From Streblospio benedicti (taxonomy: Eukaryota; Annelida; Polychaeta; Spionida; Spionidae): 64,000 nucleotides of DNA. Shown in pieces: positions 43,676 through 52,893 of this stretch. The notes under the pieces are model-generated. The model was not told the origin of the DNA. It ran no database searches and worked only from the letters and a program-made list of their open reading frames with translations. Made by a program: the position numbers and the translations under genes. The stretch spans positions 208,386 through 272,385 of the forward strand of contig JAGTTF010000197.1 in the NCBI GenBank assembly GCA_019095985.1. The letters run 5' to 3'. Numbering within the stretch: the first letter of the stretch is position 1; every line of letters begins with the position of its first letter.

Positions 43676-44852
43676 GTGAGGACACTTGCAAATTTCTCCT
43701 TTTACGGTTATAAGAAGGTTGTATTAAGCTTTTACAACAACACAAATTTCTCTATTACTAGTGCTTTGATTTTTGATAGGCATTGCTTGTTGTGTAGGTA
43801 ATAATCTAATCTACAGATATAATATAGTCTAAAATATACAATCTAATGTAAGATTTTATGAAAGGATTTGTGCAAATTCTCCTACTTGGCTTTGTGTGCT
43901 GTATTAATGACATTAAAATAATGGTGTCATTACAAATAAGAAAATTCATATAAACTTATACTTTTCAGCAAGATGTGCATTACATGAAATACTGTAAAAC
44001 TAGAATATTTTGTGACTATTAAATTTTTACAAAATTCATCTATAAATTATTTTGTCACTATTCATATAAACTTATACTTTTCAGCAAGATGTGCGTTACA
44101 TGAAATACTGTAAAACTAGAATATTTTGTGACTATTAAATTTTTACAAAATTCCTATAAAATAAATTGTCAAATATTCAGTTTTTGCACATTTTTTTTAA
44201 GAAATCCTGGACCTAAATAGGCTTTAATGTTTGCTATTTAAGTTTGATTATAATTTTTTCCTTATCAAAGGTGAGAACTCAAATTGAGAAAGAATGAAAA
44301 ACAAAAATTAGACCAAAGACAGTGTGGATATTTTGAAACTGACTCATTTTCTTACACTGCTTTTTGTGCTGTATTAATGAAATTGAAATATTGCTGTCAT
44401 TACAACTAATAAAATCCATATAAATATTGAGAGATTGGAAGTATTTCACTAAATCCTTATACTTTTCAGCAAGATGTGCTGTTGATCCACCATCACGTGC
44501 TGCCACCTGTTGTCAATAGAGGAAGGCTGCTTTGACGGGTGTTGCCAAAGCCTGCAAATATTCAGACGTGTAAGTTCCAAGGATTTTGTGCACAGTTAAT
44601 GAAGTTATTTATATGAAAATATAAATGAAAATGAGTTAGTTTCAAAATATCCACACTGTCTTTGGTCTAAATTTTCTGTTCCTATCTGGGTTCTTTCTCT
44701 CAATCTGAGTTCTCACCTTTTGATAAGGCCTTTTTGGATATTTTCATTTAGTTAGACTCTACACAAGTTGATCTTCCTACTTCATTCTTTATATATGTTG
44801 AACAGGGTACATTTCACATGTAAAAAAACTTGCAGCTCAATATTTCTCAATA

Positions 44853-45160
44853 GTGAGGCAGCCCTGGCAACCATGATGCCCCAATCCGTCCCAGTGAGGC
44901 AGCCCTGGCGACCATGATGCCCCAATCCGTCCCAGTGAGGCAGCCCTGGCGACCATGATGCCCCAATCCGTCCCAGTGAGGCAGCCCTGGCGACCATGAT
45001 GCCCCAATCCGTCCCAGTGAGGCAGCCCTGGCGACCATGATGATCAAGGTTGGCGACCATGATGCCCAAATCCGTCCCAGTGCAGCCCTGGCAATGATGC
45101 CCCAATCCTCCCATTTGCAAAACAAAATCCCCAACCCTCCCAGTTATGCAGCCCTGGCGA
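44853..45160. repeat. 41-bp minisatellite, array 1
   Basis: About seven units of a 41-base repeat (GTGAGGCAGCCCTGGCGACC, then ATGATGCCCCAATCCGTCCCA), the last ones degenerate. Because 41 is not a multiple of three, the repeat opens all three frames of the minus strand and produces long false ORFs. Arrays at the same place in other units start near 47,048, 49,785 and 51,062. Confidence 0.95.
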
Positions 45161-45701
45161 CCAAGATTTTTTGTAGCTCCCTAAAGACTGTTTCCTGAAT
45201 GTTACTATCATGTGCATGCATATATTCAATAAAATAATTGGCCTAGAGCAAATAATTTGTGCATTTGAAAGCTTTGCTTACTCAAGACATTTTAATTCTC
45301 TTACCATATTTAGACGAATTTTAATTTGACCTTCTTATGCTCCAAGCCTAAAAATGGAACTAAACAAAATTGTAATAGTGTAAATAATTGTTGACTCCAG
45401 GCCATAATAACAATTATATTTTGTGGCCACTTTCCTTATGTTTGTTGTAATATACTATTTTCTGAATTTTAACAAATAAAGTATTTTTCCCAAAATTATT
45501 TTCTATTCTATCTCTCCCTGTTATGGTATATATATACAGTTGTTCATAAATTATTTTCTAATCATCACACAAGAACCCTTATACCTTATCTGAAAATCAT
45601 TTATGTACCTTTATGGTCATGTCCATGGTAATTTTTTCTGACTATGTAGCTTGGTAAATAACGAGCATAAGGGGATTGTTTAATTACCTCTGTAATTGCA
45701 G

Positions 45702-45890
45702 GCTACCCATGCCTGTGCAGTGCTAGGTCGACATCAGCGGCTTGGAGAACTGGATCAACAGCTTTCTGGTCCTCCATTTTATCAGACATATAACGTCAAC
45801 AGCCTCTTCCACCATAGGCAGGGGCCAGGGAGACAACATATGGCCTACAATGGAAAGGGAAAAGAAATCAACGTTAATCTGCTATAAAAA
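45702..45890 (+). CDS. Exon A copy b, candidate
   Basis: Acceptor CTGTAATTGCAG. The phase-0 frame (ATHACAVLGRHQRLGELDQQ, SGPPFYQTYNVN) is open for 62 codons to a TAA near 45,888, running through block B without a donor. No GT donor is seen where copy d has one. The protein is unrecognised. It could be a last exon, a decayed exon, or just open because the unit is short of stops. Confidence 0.3.
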
Positions 45891-46243
45891 GGCAAGTAAA
45901 TTTGTTGTTGAGCAAGTCATGTTTGTTGCAAAGTATCCTAGTTCAAGAAAGTCTGCATACCAGCATCATATAGCCACTCTAGTATTATAGTAGAAATCAA
46001 AACTTATGGAATACAAAAATAAGTTGGTTTTCATAATTAATTTACTCTTATTATCTTTTGTAAATTGAAAATAATCATCACTAAGATAGAATGTGCATAA
46101 TTTACATTATTCCTTATATAAGGTTCTCCATCTGTCAGCTCCCACAGATACATCACATGTTCTTGCTATAGGGAAACAGACAGTCAGCTTGATATGGAGG
46201 ACATTTACTTTACCATTAGTATTCATTATTTCAACCCTTACAG

Positions 46244-46336
46244 GGATGTCTGCTGGAAGTGCTGACACTGACATTTGAAGAGTGGATGACCGACATACTG
46301 CTGGACTTTCTGCTGACTTTCCAAAGATTTACACTG
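46244..46336 (+). CDS. Duplicated 93-bp exon, copy 3
   Basis: Acceptor TTCAACCCTTACAG, 31 codons, donor CACTG|GTGAGTAC, phase 0-0. It is identical in protein to copy 2 except for Gly instead of Glu at the first residue. Splice sites are fully conserved. Confidence 0.55.
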
Positions 46337-47047
46337 GTGAGTACACTTGCAAATTCCTACTTTTTTAGGGTTCCAAGAAGGTTGTATCAAGCTTTAACAA
46401 CAACACAAATTTCTCTATTACTAGTGCTTTGATTTTTAATAAGCATTGCTTGTTGTGTAGGTAATAATCTTATCGACTGATATAACATGGTCTAAAATAT
46501 ACAAGCTAATGTAAGATTTTTGAAAGGATATGTGCAAATTCTCCTACTTTGCTTTGTGTGCCGTATGTATGAAATAAAAATAATGCTGTCATCACAAATA
46601 AGAAAATCCATATAAATATTGAGATATTGGAAGCATTTCACTAAATCCTTATACTTTTCAACAAGATGTGCTGTTGATCCACCGTCACGTGCTGCCACCT
46701 GTTGTCAATAGAGGAAGGCTGCTTTGACGGGTGTTGCCAAAAGCCCGCAAATATTCAGACATGTAAGTTCCAAGGATTTTATGCACAGTTAATGAAGTTA
46801 TTTATATGAAAATAGAAATGAAAATGAGTTAGTTTCAAAATATCCACACTGTCTTTGGTCTAAATTTTCTGTTCCTATCTGGGTTCTTTCTCTCAATCTG
46901 AGTTCTCACCTTTTGATAAGCCCTTTTTGGATATTTTCATTTAGTTAGACTCTCCACAAAATGATCTTCCTACTTCATTCTTTATATATGTCGAACAGGG
47001 TACATTTCACATGTAACTAAAAACTTGCAGCTCAATATTTCTCAATA

Positions 47048-47475
47048 GTGAGGCAGCCCTGGCGACCATGATGCCCCAATCCGTCCCAGTGAGGCAGCCC
47101 TGGCGACCATGATGCCCCAATCCGTCCCAGTGAGGCAGCCCTGGCGACCATGATGCCCCAATCCGTCCCAGTGAGGCAGCCCTGGCGACCATGATGCCCC
47201 AATCCGTCCCAGTGAGGCAGCCCTGGCGACCATGATGCCCCAATCCGTCCCAGTGAGGCAGCCCTGGCGACCATGATGCCCCAATCCGTCCCAGTGAGGC
47301 AGCCCTGGCAACCATGATGCCCCAATCCGTCCCAGTGAGGCATGGCCCCCAATCCGTCCCAGTGAGGCAGCCCTGGCGACCATGATGCCCCAATCCGTCC
47401 CAGTGAGGCAGCCCTGGCGACCATGATGCCCCAATCCGTCCCAGTGAGGCAGCCCTGGCGCCATAGGCAGCCCTG
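47048..47475. repeat. 41-bp minisatellite, array 2
   Basis: About ten to eleven units of the same 41-base repeat, the longest array in the window. One unit is internally shortened (near 47,341) and the last is mixed with unit-E sequence. Most units are identical, so the array has been homogenised recently. Confidence 0.95.
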
Positions 47476-48089
47476 GCAATACAAAAATCCTCATTTGCCC
47501 CCAAACAGTGAGGCATCAACCCTGTTATGCAGTTTCAAGATTTTTTGTAGCTCCCTAAAGACTGTTTCATGAATGTTACCATCATGTGTATGTATATATT
47601 CAATAAAATAATTGGCCTAGAGCAAATAATTTGTGCATTTGAAATGGCTTATAGACAGCAGTGCTTACGTAAGACATTTTAATTCTCTTACCATATTTAG
47701 ACAAATTTTAATTTGACCTTCTTATGCTCCAAGCCTAAAAATGGAACTAAACAAAATTGTAATAGTGTAAATAATTGTTGACTCCAGGCCATAATAACAA
47801 TTATATTTTGTGGCCACTTTCCTTATGTTTGTTGTAATATACTATATTCTCCATTTTAACAAATAAAGTATTTTTCCCAAAGAAATTATTTTCTATTCTA
47901 TCTCTCCCTGTTATGGTAATTATACAGTAGTTCATAAATTATTTTCTAATCATCACACAAGAACCCTTATACCTTATCTGAAAATCATTTATGTACCATC
48001 ATGGTCATGTCCATTGTAATATTTTCTGACCATGTAGCTTGGTAAATAACTAGCATAAGGGGATTGTTTAATTACCTCTGTAATTGCAG

Positions 48090-48260
48090 GCTACCCATGC
48101 CCAAGCAGTGCTAGGTCGATATCAGTGGCTTGGAGAACTGGATCAACGGCTTTCTGGTCCTCCACTTTGTCAGACATATAACGTCAACAGCCTCTTCCAC
48201 CATAGGCAGGGACCAGGGAGACAACATATGGCTACAATGGAAAGGGAAAGAAATCAACGT
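48090..48260 (+). CDS. Exon A copy c, candidate
   Basis: Acceptor CTGTAATTGCAG followed by a phase-0 frame ATHAQAVLGRYQWLGELDQR then SGPPLCQTYNVN that runs through block B to a TAA near 48,259. It is about 94 percent like copy b at base level. No donor is visible and the protein is unrecognised. Confidence 0.3.
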
Positions 48261-48605
48261 TAATCTGCTATAAAAAGGCAAGTAAATTTGTTATTGACCA
48301 AGTCATGTTTGTCGCAGAGTATCCTAGTTCAAGAAAGTATGCATACCAGCATCATATAGCCACTCTAGTATTATAGTAGAAATCAAGACATTTTGGAATA
48401 CAAAAATAAGTTGGTTTTCATAGTTAATTTTAATCTTATTATCTTTTGTAAATTGAAAATAATCATCACTAAGATAAAATGTGCATAATTTACATTATTC
48501 CTTACATAAGGTACATCACATGTTTTGCTATAGGGAAACAGACAGTCAGCTTGATATGGAGGACATTTACTTTACCATTAGTATTCATTATTTCTAACAT
48601 TACAG

Positions 48606-48698
48606 GAAAGTATGCTGGAAGTGCTGACACTGACGTTTGGAGAGTGTATGACCGACATACTGCCAGACTTTCTGGTGACTTTCCAAAGATTTACATTG
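48606..48698 (+). CDS. Duplicated 93-bp exon, copy 4 (most diverged)
   Basis: Acceptor TTTCTAACATTACAG and donor ACATTG|GTGAGTAC are intact and the length is still 93, but six residues differ from copy 2 (C2S, L3M, E12G, W14C, L20P, L24V). The frame stays open. Most base changes alter amino acids, including a proline in the helix, which suggests relaxed constraint or a new role for this copy. Confidence 0.5.
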
Positions 48699-48961
48699 GT
48701 GAGTACACCTGCAAATTTGTCCTTTAAGGCTTTGAGAATGTTGTATTAAGCTTTTAGAACAACACACATTTCTGTATTACTAGTGCTTTTATTTTCAATA
48801 GGCATTGCTTGTTGTGTAGGTAATAATCTTATCTACCGATTTAACATGGTCTAAAATATAAAACATACAATACAAGCTAAAACTTTATGAAAGGATTTGT
48901 GCAAATTCTCCTACTTGCTTTGTGTGCCATATTTATGAAACTGAAATATTATTGTCTTCAC

Positions 48962-49337
48962 AATTCGTATTCGTTCTTTCAAGCGTACTGTGCGCTTACA
49001 AAAAAAAACAAATTTCAAACAAAAACAAATGTCTAATATTTGTAATAAGCACACCCCGACAATTTATCACTGTCCTTGCGTTTTTGATTTATTGCTTACT
49101 ACAAACATTCTTTCACAACGCAACTGGCATGTTTTTCACAACTCAACCTGCATGTTAGACTTTTTCAAAATGTATCTGGCTCATAGCGCTGTGTTAGTCT
49201 TACAATATGCCGAGAAAAACAAGAAATCTTTTGGAAAGTTTAGGGGGTGGGGAAGCAAAATTTGATGAATTTAATCCGTGTAAACAGTGGGGGTGCGCTT
49301 AATGTGGCAGGTGCGCTTAAAAGAACTAATACAGTAA
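48962..49337. mobile_element. TIR element inserted in unit 4
   Basis: The left end CGTATTCGTTCTTTCAAGCG and the right end CGCTTAAAAGAACTAATACAG are inverted copies with few mismatches. The insertion separates blocks C and D of unit 4, which lie much closer together in unit 3. Inside there is no recognised coding sequence. The family is unclear; AAGCGCAC motifs repeat near the right end. Confidence 0.6.
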
Positions 49338-49784
49338 CAAAATTCATATAAACTTTGAGTGATTGGAGACATTTCACTAAATCTTAGTACTTTTCACCAA
49401 TATGTGCTGTTGATCCACCGTCACGTGCTGCCACCTGTTGTCAATAGAGGAAGGCTGCTTTGACGGGTGCTGCTAAAGCTTGAAAATATTCAGACATGTA
49501 AGTTAAAAGGATTTTAAACACAATTAAGGAAGCTATTTATATGAAAATGGAAATCCCAATGAGTTATTTTCAATATATCCACTGTCCTTGGTCTAAGATT
49601 TCTGTTCCTAACTGGTTTCTTTCTCTCAATCCTTGTTCTCACCTTTTGATAAGCTAATTTTTTATATTTTCATTTCGTTAGATTCCCCAAAAAGATCTTC
49701 CTACTTCATTCTTTATATATGTCGAACAGGGTACATTTCACTTGTAACTAAAAACTTGCAGTTCAATATTTCTCAATATCGGGG

Positions 49785-50105
49785 CAGCCCTGGTGCAACC
49801 ATGATGCCCCAATCCGTCCCAGTGAGGCAGCCCTGGTGACCATGACTTTTTGGATATTTTCATTGAGTTAGACTCTCCACCTGGCGACCATGATTCATTC
49901 TTTAATCCGTCCCAGTGAGGCAGGGTACATTTCGACCATGATGCCCCAAAAACCAGTGAGGCAGCCCAATGATGTCCCAATATCCCAGTGAGACAGCCCT
50001 GGCGACCATGATGCCCCAATCCGTCCCAGTGAGGCAGCCCTGGCGACCATGATGCCCCAATCCGTCCCAGTGAGGCAGCCCTGGCGACCATGATGATCAA
50101 GGTTG
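49785..50105. repeat. 41-bp minisatellite, array 3 (scrambled)
   Basis: Full units of the 41-base repeat at the edges, with interrupted and shuffled pieces in the middle: fragments of the surrounding unit (GACTTTTTGGATATTTTCATT and TAGACTCTCCAC) are inserted between units. This mosaic suggests template switching or misassembly. Confidence 0.85.
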
Positions 50106-50200
50106 GTTTCTGTGTAAATTGTGCATACAAACCTCAATCAAAAAACGAAATCAACCCTGTTATGCAGTTTCAAGATATTTTGTAGCTCACTAAAGACTTT

Positions 50201-50330
50201 TAGTAGGGTTATAGTTGAGATTTAACATGCATGGTACTTTTTATTACATTCAGAAACAAGTAGGATCCTACTTGGTTCTGAATATACTAAAAAGTACCAT
50301 GCATGTTAAATCTCAACTATAACCCTACTA
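50201..50330. mobile_element. 130-bp near-perfect palindrome (foldback MITE)
   Basis: TAGTAGGGTTATAGTTGAGA at the left is repeated inverted at the right (TCTCAACTATAACCCTACTA), and the arms run almost to the centre (CAAGTAGGA/TCCTACTTG). There are only a few mismatches. It is absent from the same place in units 2 and 3. The ends suggest a TA-targeting Tc1/mariner-type MITE; that is inference. Confidence 0.75.
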
Positions 50331-51061
50331 AATTACATATCAAAGCATGCGAATCTCCACAACAATACTTCAATAGATCTACTCACTAAAGACTGTTTCA
50401 TGAATGTTACCATCATGTGTATGTATATATTCAATAAAATATTTGGCCTAGATCAAAATAATTTGGGTATTTGAAATGACCTATAGACAGCAGCTCTTAC
50501 ATAAGATATGTTAATCCTCTCACAATATTTAGAGGAATTTTTATTTGACCTTCTTATGCTCCAAGCCTTAAAACCAGAAGTTAGCAAAATTGTAATAATG
50601 TAAATAATTGTTGACTCCAGGACATAAAAAACTATATTTTGTGGCCATTCTCCTTATGTTTGTTGTAGTATACTATTTTCGCAATTTTACCAATAAAAGT
50701 ATTTTTCCCAAAGAATTTTTTTCTATTCTACTCTCCTGTTATGGTATATATACAAGCTAATGTAAGATTTTTTGAAAGGATATATGTGCAAATTCTCCTA
50801 CTTTGCTTTGTGTGCCGTATGTATGAAATAAAGATAATGCTGTCATCACAAATAAAGAAAATTCATATAAATAATGAGAGATTGGAAGCATTTCACTAAA
50901 TCCTTGTACATTTCAACAAGATGTGTTGTTGATCCACTGTTACGTGATGCCACCTGTTATCAGTAGAGGAAGGCTGCTTTGACGAGTGTTGCCAAAAGCC
51001 CCAAATATTCAGACATGTAAGTTCCAAGGATTTTATGCTTGCAGCTCAATATTTCTCATTA

Positions 51062-51255
51062 GTGAGGCAGCCCTGGCGACCATGATGCCCCAATCCGTCC
51101 CAGTGAGGCAGCCCTGGCGACCATGATGCCCCAATCCGTCCCAGTGAGGCAGCCCTGGCGACCATGATGCCCCAATCCGTCCCAGTGAGGCAGCCCTGGC
51201 GACCATGATGCCCCAATCCGTCCCAGTGAGGCAGCCCTGGCGACCATGATGATGA
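51062..51255. repeat. 41-bp minisatellite, array 4
   Basis: Four to five clean units of the 41-base repeat, directly after a second copy of block D (50,920). Sequence at about 50,750-50,910 repeats the pre-D region, so a partial unit (D plus array) has been added here. Confidence 0.95.
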
Positions 51256-51464
51256 AGGTTAGTTTCTGTGTAAATTGTGCATACAAACCTCATTTACAGA
51301 ACAAAATCAACCCTCTTATGCAGCTTCAAGATTCGTTATAGCTCAATAAAGACTTTTACATTTCAGTTCTCTTACTGTATTTAGTCAAATTTTAATTTGA
51401 CCTTTTTATGCGCCAAGTCTAACAAAAGGAAAACGTTTTTTGAAAAATGACACCCAAGTAACAA

Positions 51465-51580
51465 AATGTCACACTTCCAATTTTGCATTTCAGATAAGAA
51501 TGACAGCCAGGCTTATAATACTGCTTATTTCTTTTTAATGATATATATGTGTTTCCCAATGCTTGCGGTATATATATATA

Positions 51581-51644
<64 letters not shown>

Positions 51645-52260
51645 TCTCTCACACACACGTCATTTTAGCAAGCATATTTCTACCAACGATAGATATAGCT
51701 GAAGACAGGTTTTACAACCCTAAGCTTCCATTTAACTATATCAAGTGGCCCTGGCGGGACCATGAACTCCAATCCACCCCAAGGTTGTGAGACCAGAATG
51801 ACCATCATCCCAAGCAGCGAGCTGTTAAAAAGGTTACTCGGCTGAACCGATGTCTCTGTAACCCCAGCATACATACATGGTCAATTATCATCTCAACCCA
51901 GAGGTCCGGGGGTTCAAATCCCACTTGAGGACAAAATTTTTGGGAAGGGTCTTATTAGCATTTTTTAGTGCTTTTGAATGATATATATGTGTTTCCCAAT
52001 GCTTGTTTATATATATATATATATATATTTTTTTTTTATACTTTCTCTCTCTCACACACACGTCTTTTTAGCAAGCATATTTCTACCAATGATAGATATA
52101 GCTGAAGACAGGTTTAACAACCCTAAGCTTCCATTTAACTATATCAAGTGGCCCTGGCGGGACTCGAACTCACGACCCCAAGGTTGTGAGACCAGAATAT
52201 TTCTTTTTAGGAATTCATTAGTATGTTCAATTAGCTGCTGCATCTGATTTTCACTATTCA
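51465..52260. mobile_element. SINE cluster and TA microsatellites splitting a duplicated segment
   Basis: Positions about 51,465-51,535 and about 52,198-52,245 are the two halves of a block also found at about 57,335-57,440 and 59,480-59,575 (CTTCCAATTT(C/T)GCATTTCAGA). Between them two copies of a repeat are inserted. Each has (TA)n, CTCTCACACACACG, AGCAAGCATATTTCTACCAA and a tRNA-like reverse B box GGCGGGAC...GAACTC. The first copy also has a forward B box GGTTCAAATCC (about 51,912). They are tRNA-derived SINEs of the family seen at 60.75 kb. Confidence 0.6.
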
Positions 52261-52804
52261 GAAGCATTTTTATGTTCTTTATAACATTCTTTCCAACTAA
52301 GCGATATTGTAATAGAGCAAACGAATGTTGTATATGGCGCTAACATGTGTTTATATTTGTGCAGGACAAGAAAATTTGCATAGAGGGGCTTGCAAACCTA
52401 AACGTCGACAACTGATCCTTTAAACCAGCTACCCCTTGCTAAAATCAGCTGGCACTGTGTCATTGGGTAAGCTTATTTCACTATTTCTGTCATAGAAGTG
52501 ACTAAATCATGGATTTATTGTATTGAGGGTTCATTTTATCAATGTCGTTTTACAGATTACAGGCCATAGTAACAGTTATATTGTATGGCCACTTTCCTTA
52601 TGTTTGTTGTAATATACTTAATTTTAAGAAATAAGAAAGAAGTAATTTTCCCATAGAAAATATTTTATAATTATCGCACTAGAACCTTGATACCTTTTCT
52701 GAAAAGCATGTGTGTACTTTGATGGTCATGTCCATGGCAATATTTTCAGAGTGTAGCCTGGTAACAAACGAGCATAAGGGGATTCATTATCGCTGTAATT
52801 GCAG

Positions 52805-52893
52805 GCTACCTGTGCCCGCGCAGTGCTAGGTCGACGTCAGCGACTTGGAGAACTGGATCAACGGCCTTCTGGTCCTCCACTTTGTCAGACTTG
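52805..52893 (+). CDS. Exon A copy d, with both splice sites
   Basis: Acceptor CTGTAATTGCAG and donor GACTTG|GTAAAC bound 89 bases. In phase 0 it reads ATCARAVLGRRQRLGELDQR then PSGPPLCQT; another frame is also open from the point where the copies differ by one base. This is the only A copy with a clear donor and marks the downstream end of the tandem array. The product is unknown. Confidence 0.35.

Larger units (their letters stand above)
38581..52893 (+). repeat. Tandem segmental array of about 4.5 units with duplicated exons
   Basis: Blocks occur in a fixed order A-B-C-D-minisatellite-E. A: GCTACC...GTGCTAGG at 43,147, 45,702, 48,090 and 52,805. B: CTCTTCC(A/G)CCATAGGCAGGG at 38,581, about 45,800 and 48,190. 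C: a 93-bp exon at 39,018, 43,583, 46,244 and 48,606. D: AGATGTG(C/T)TGTTGATCCAC at about 39,415, 44,470, 46,664, 49,398 and 50,920. E: AATTTGACCTTCTTATGCTCC at about 45,327, 47,711 and 50,545. The unit is about 2.4 kb where no insertion interrupts it. Unit 1 is separated from unit 2 by a Penelope-like insertion and gap, and unit 4 by a TIR element. Copies are roughly 90-95 percent alike by eye. Confidence 0.85.

Noticed and set aside
44279-44506. Minus-strand ORFs starting MAARDGGSTAHL (also 46,492-46,698)
   Set aside because: Antisense of block D of the tandem unit, with no domain and no matching frame in every copy.
44782-51293. Long minus-strand ORFs of up to 170 codons (GRIGASWSPGLPHWD-type repeats)
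   Set aside because: They are read from the 41-bp minisatellite, whose unit length is not a multiple of three and lacks stops in any minus frame.
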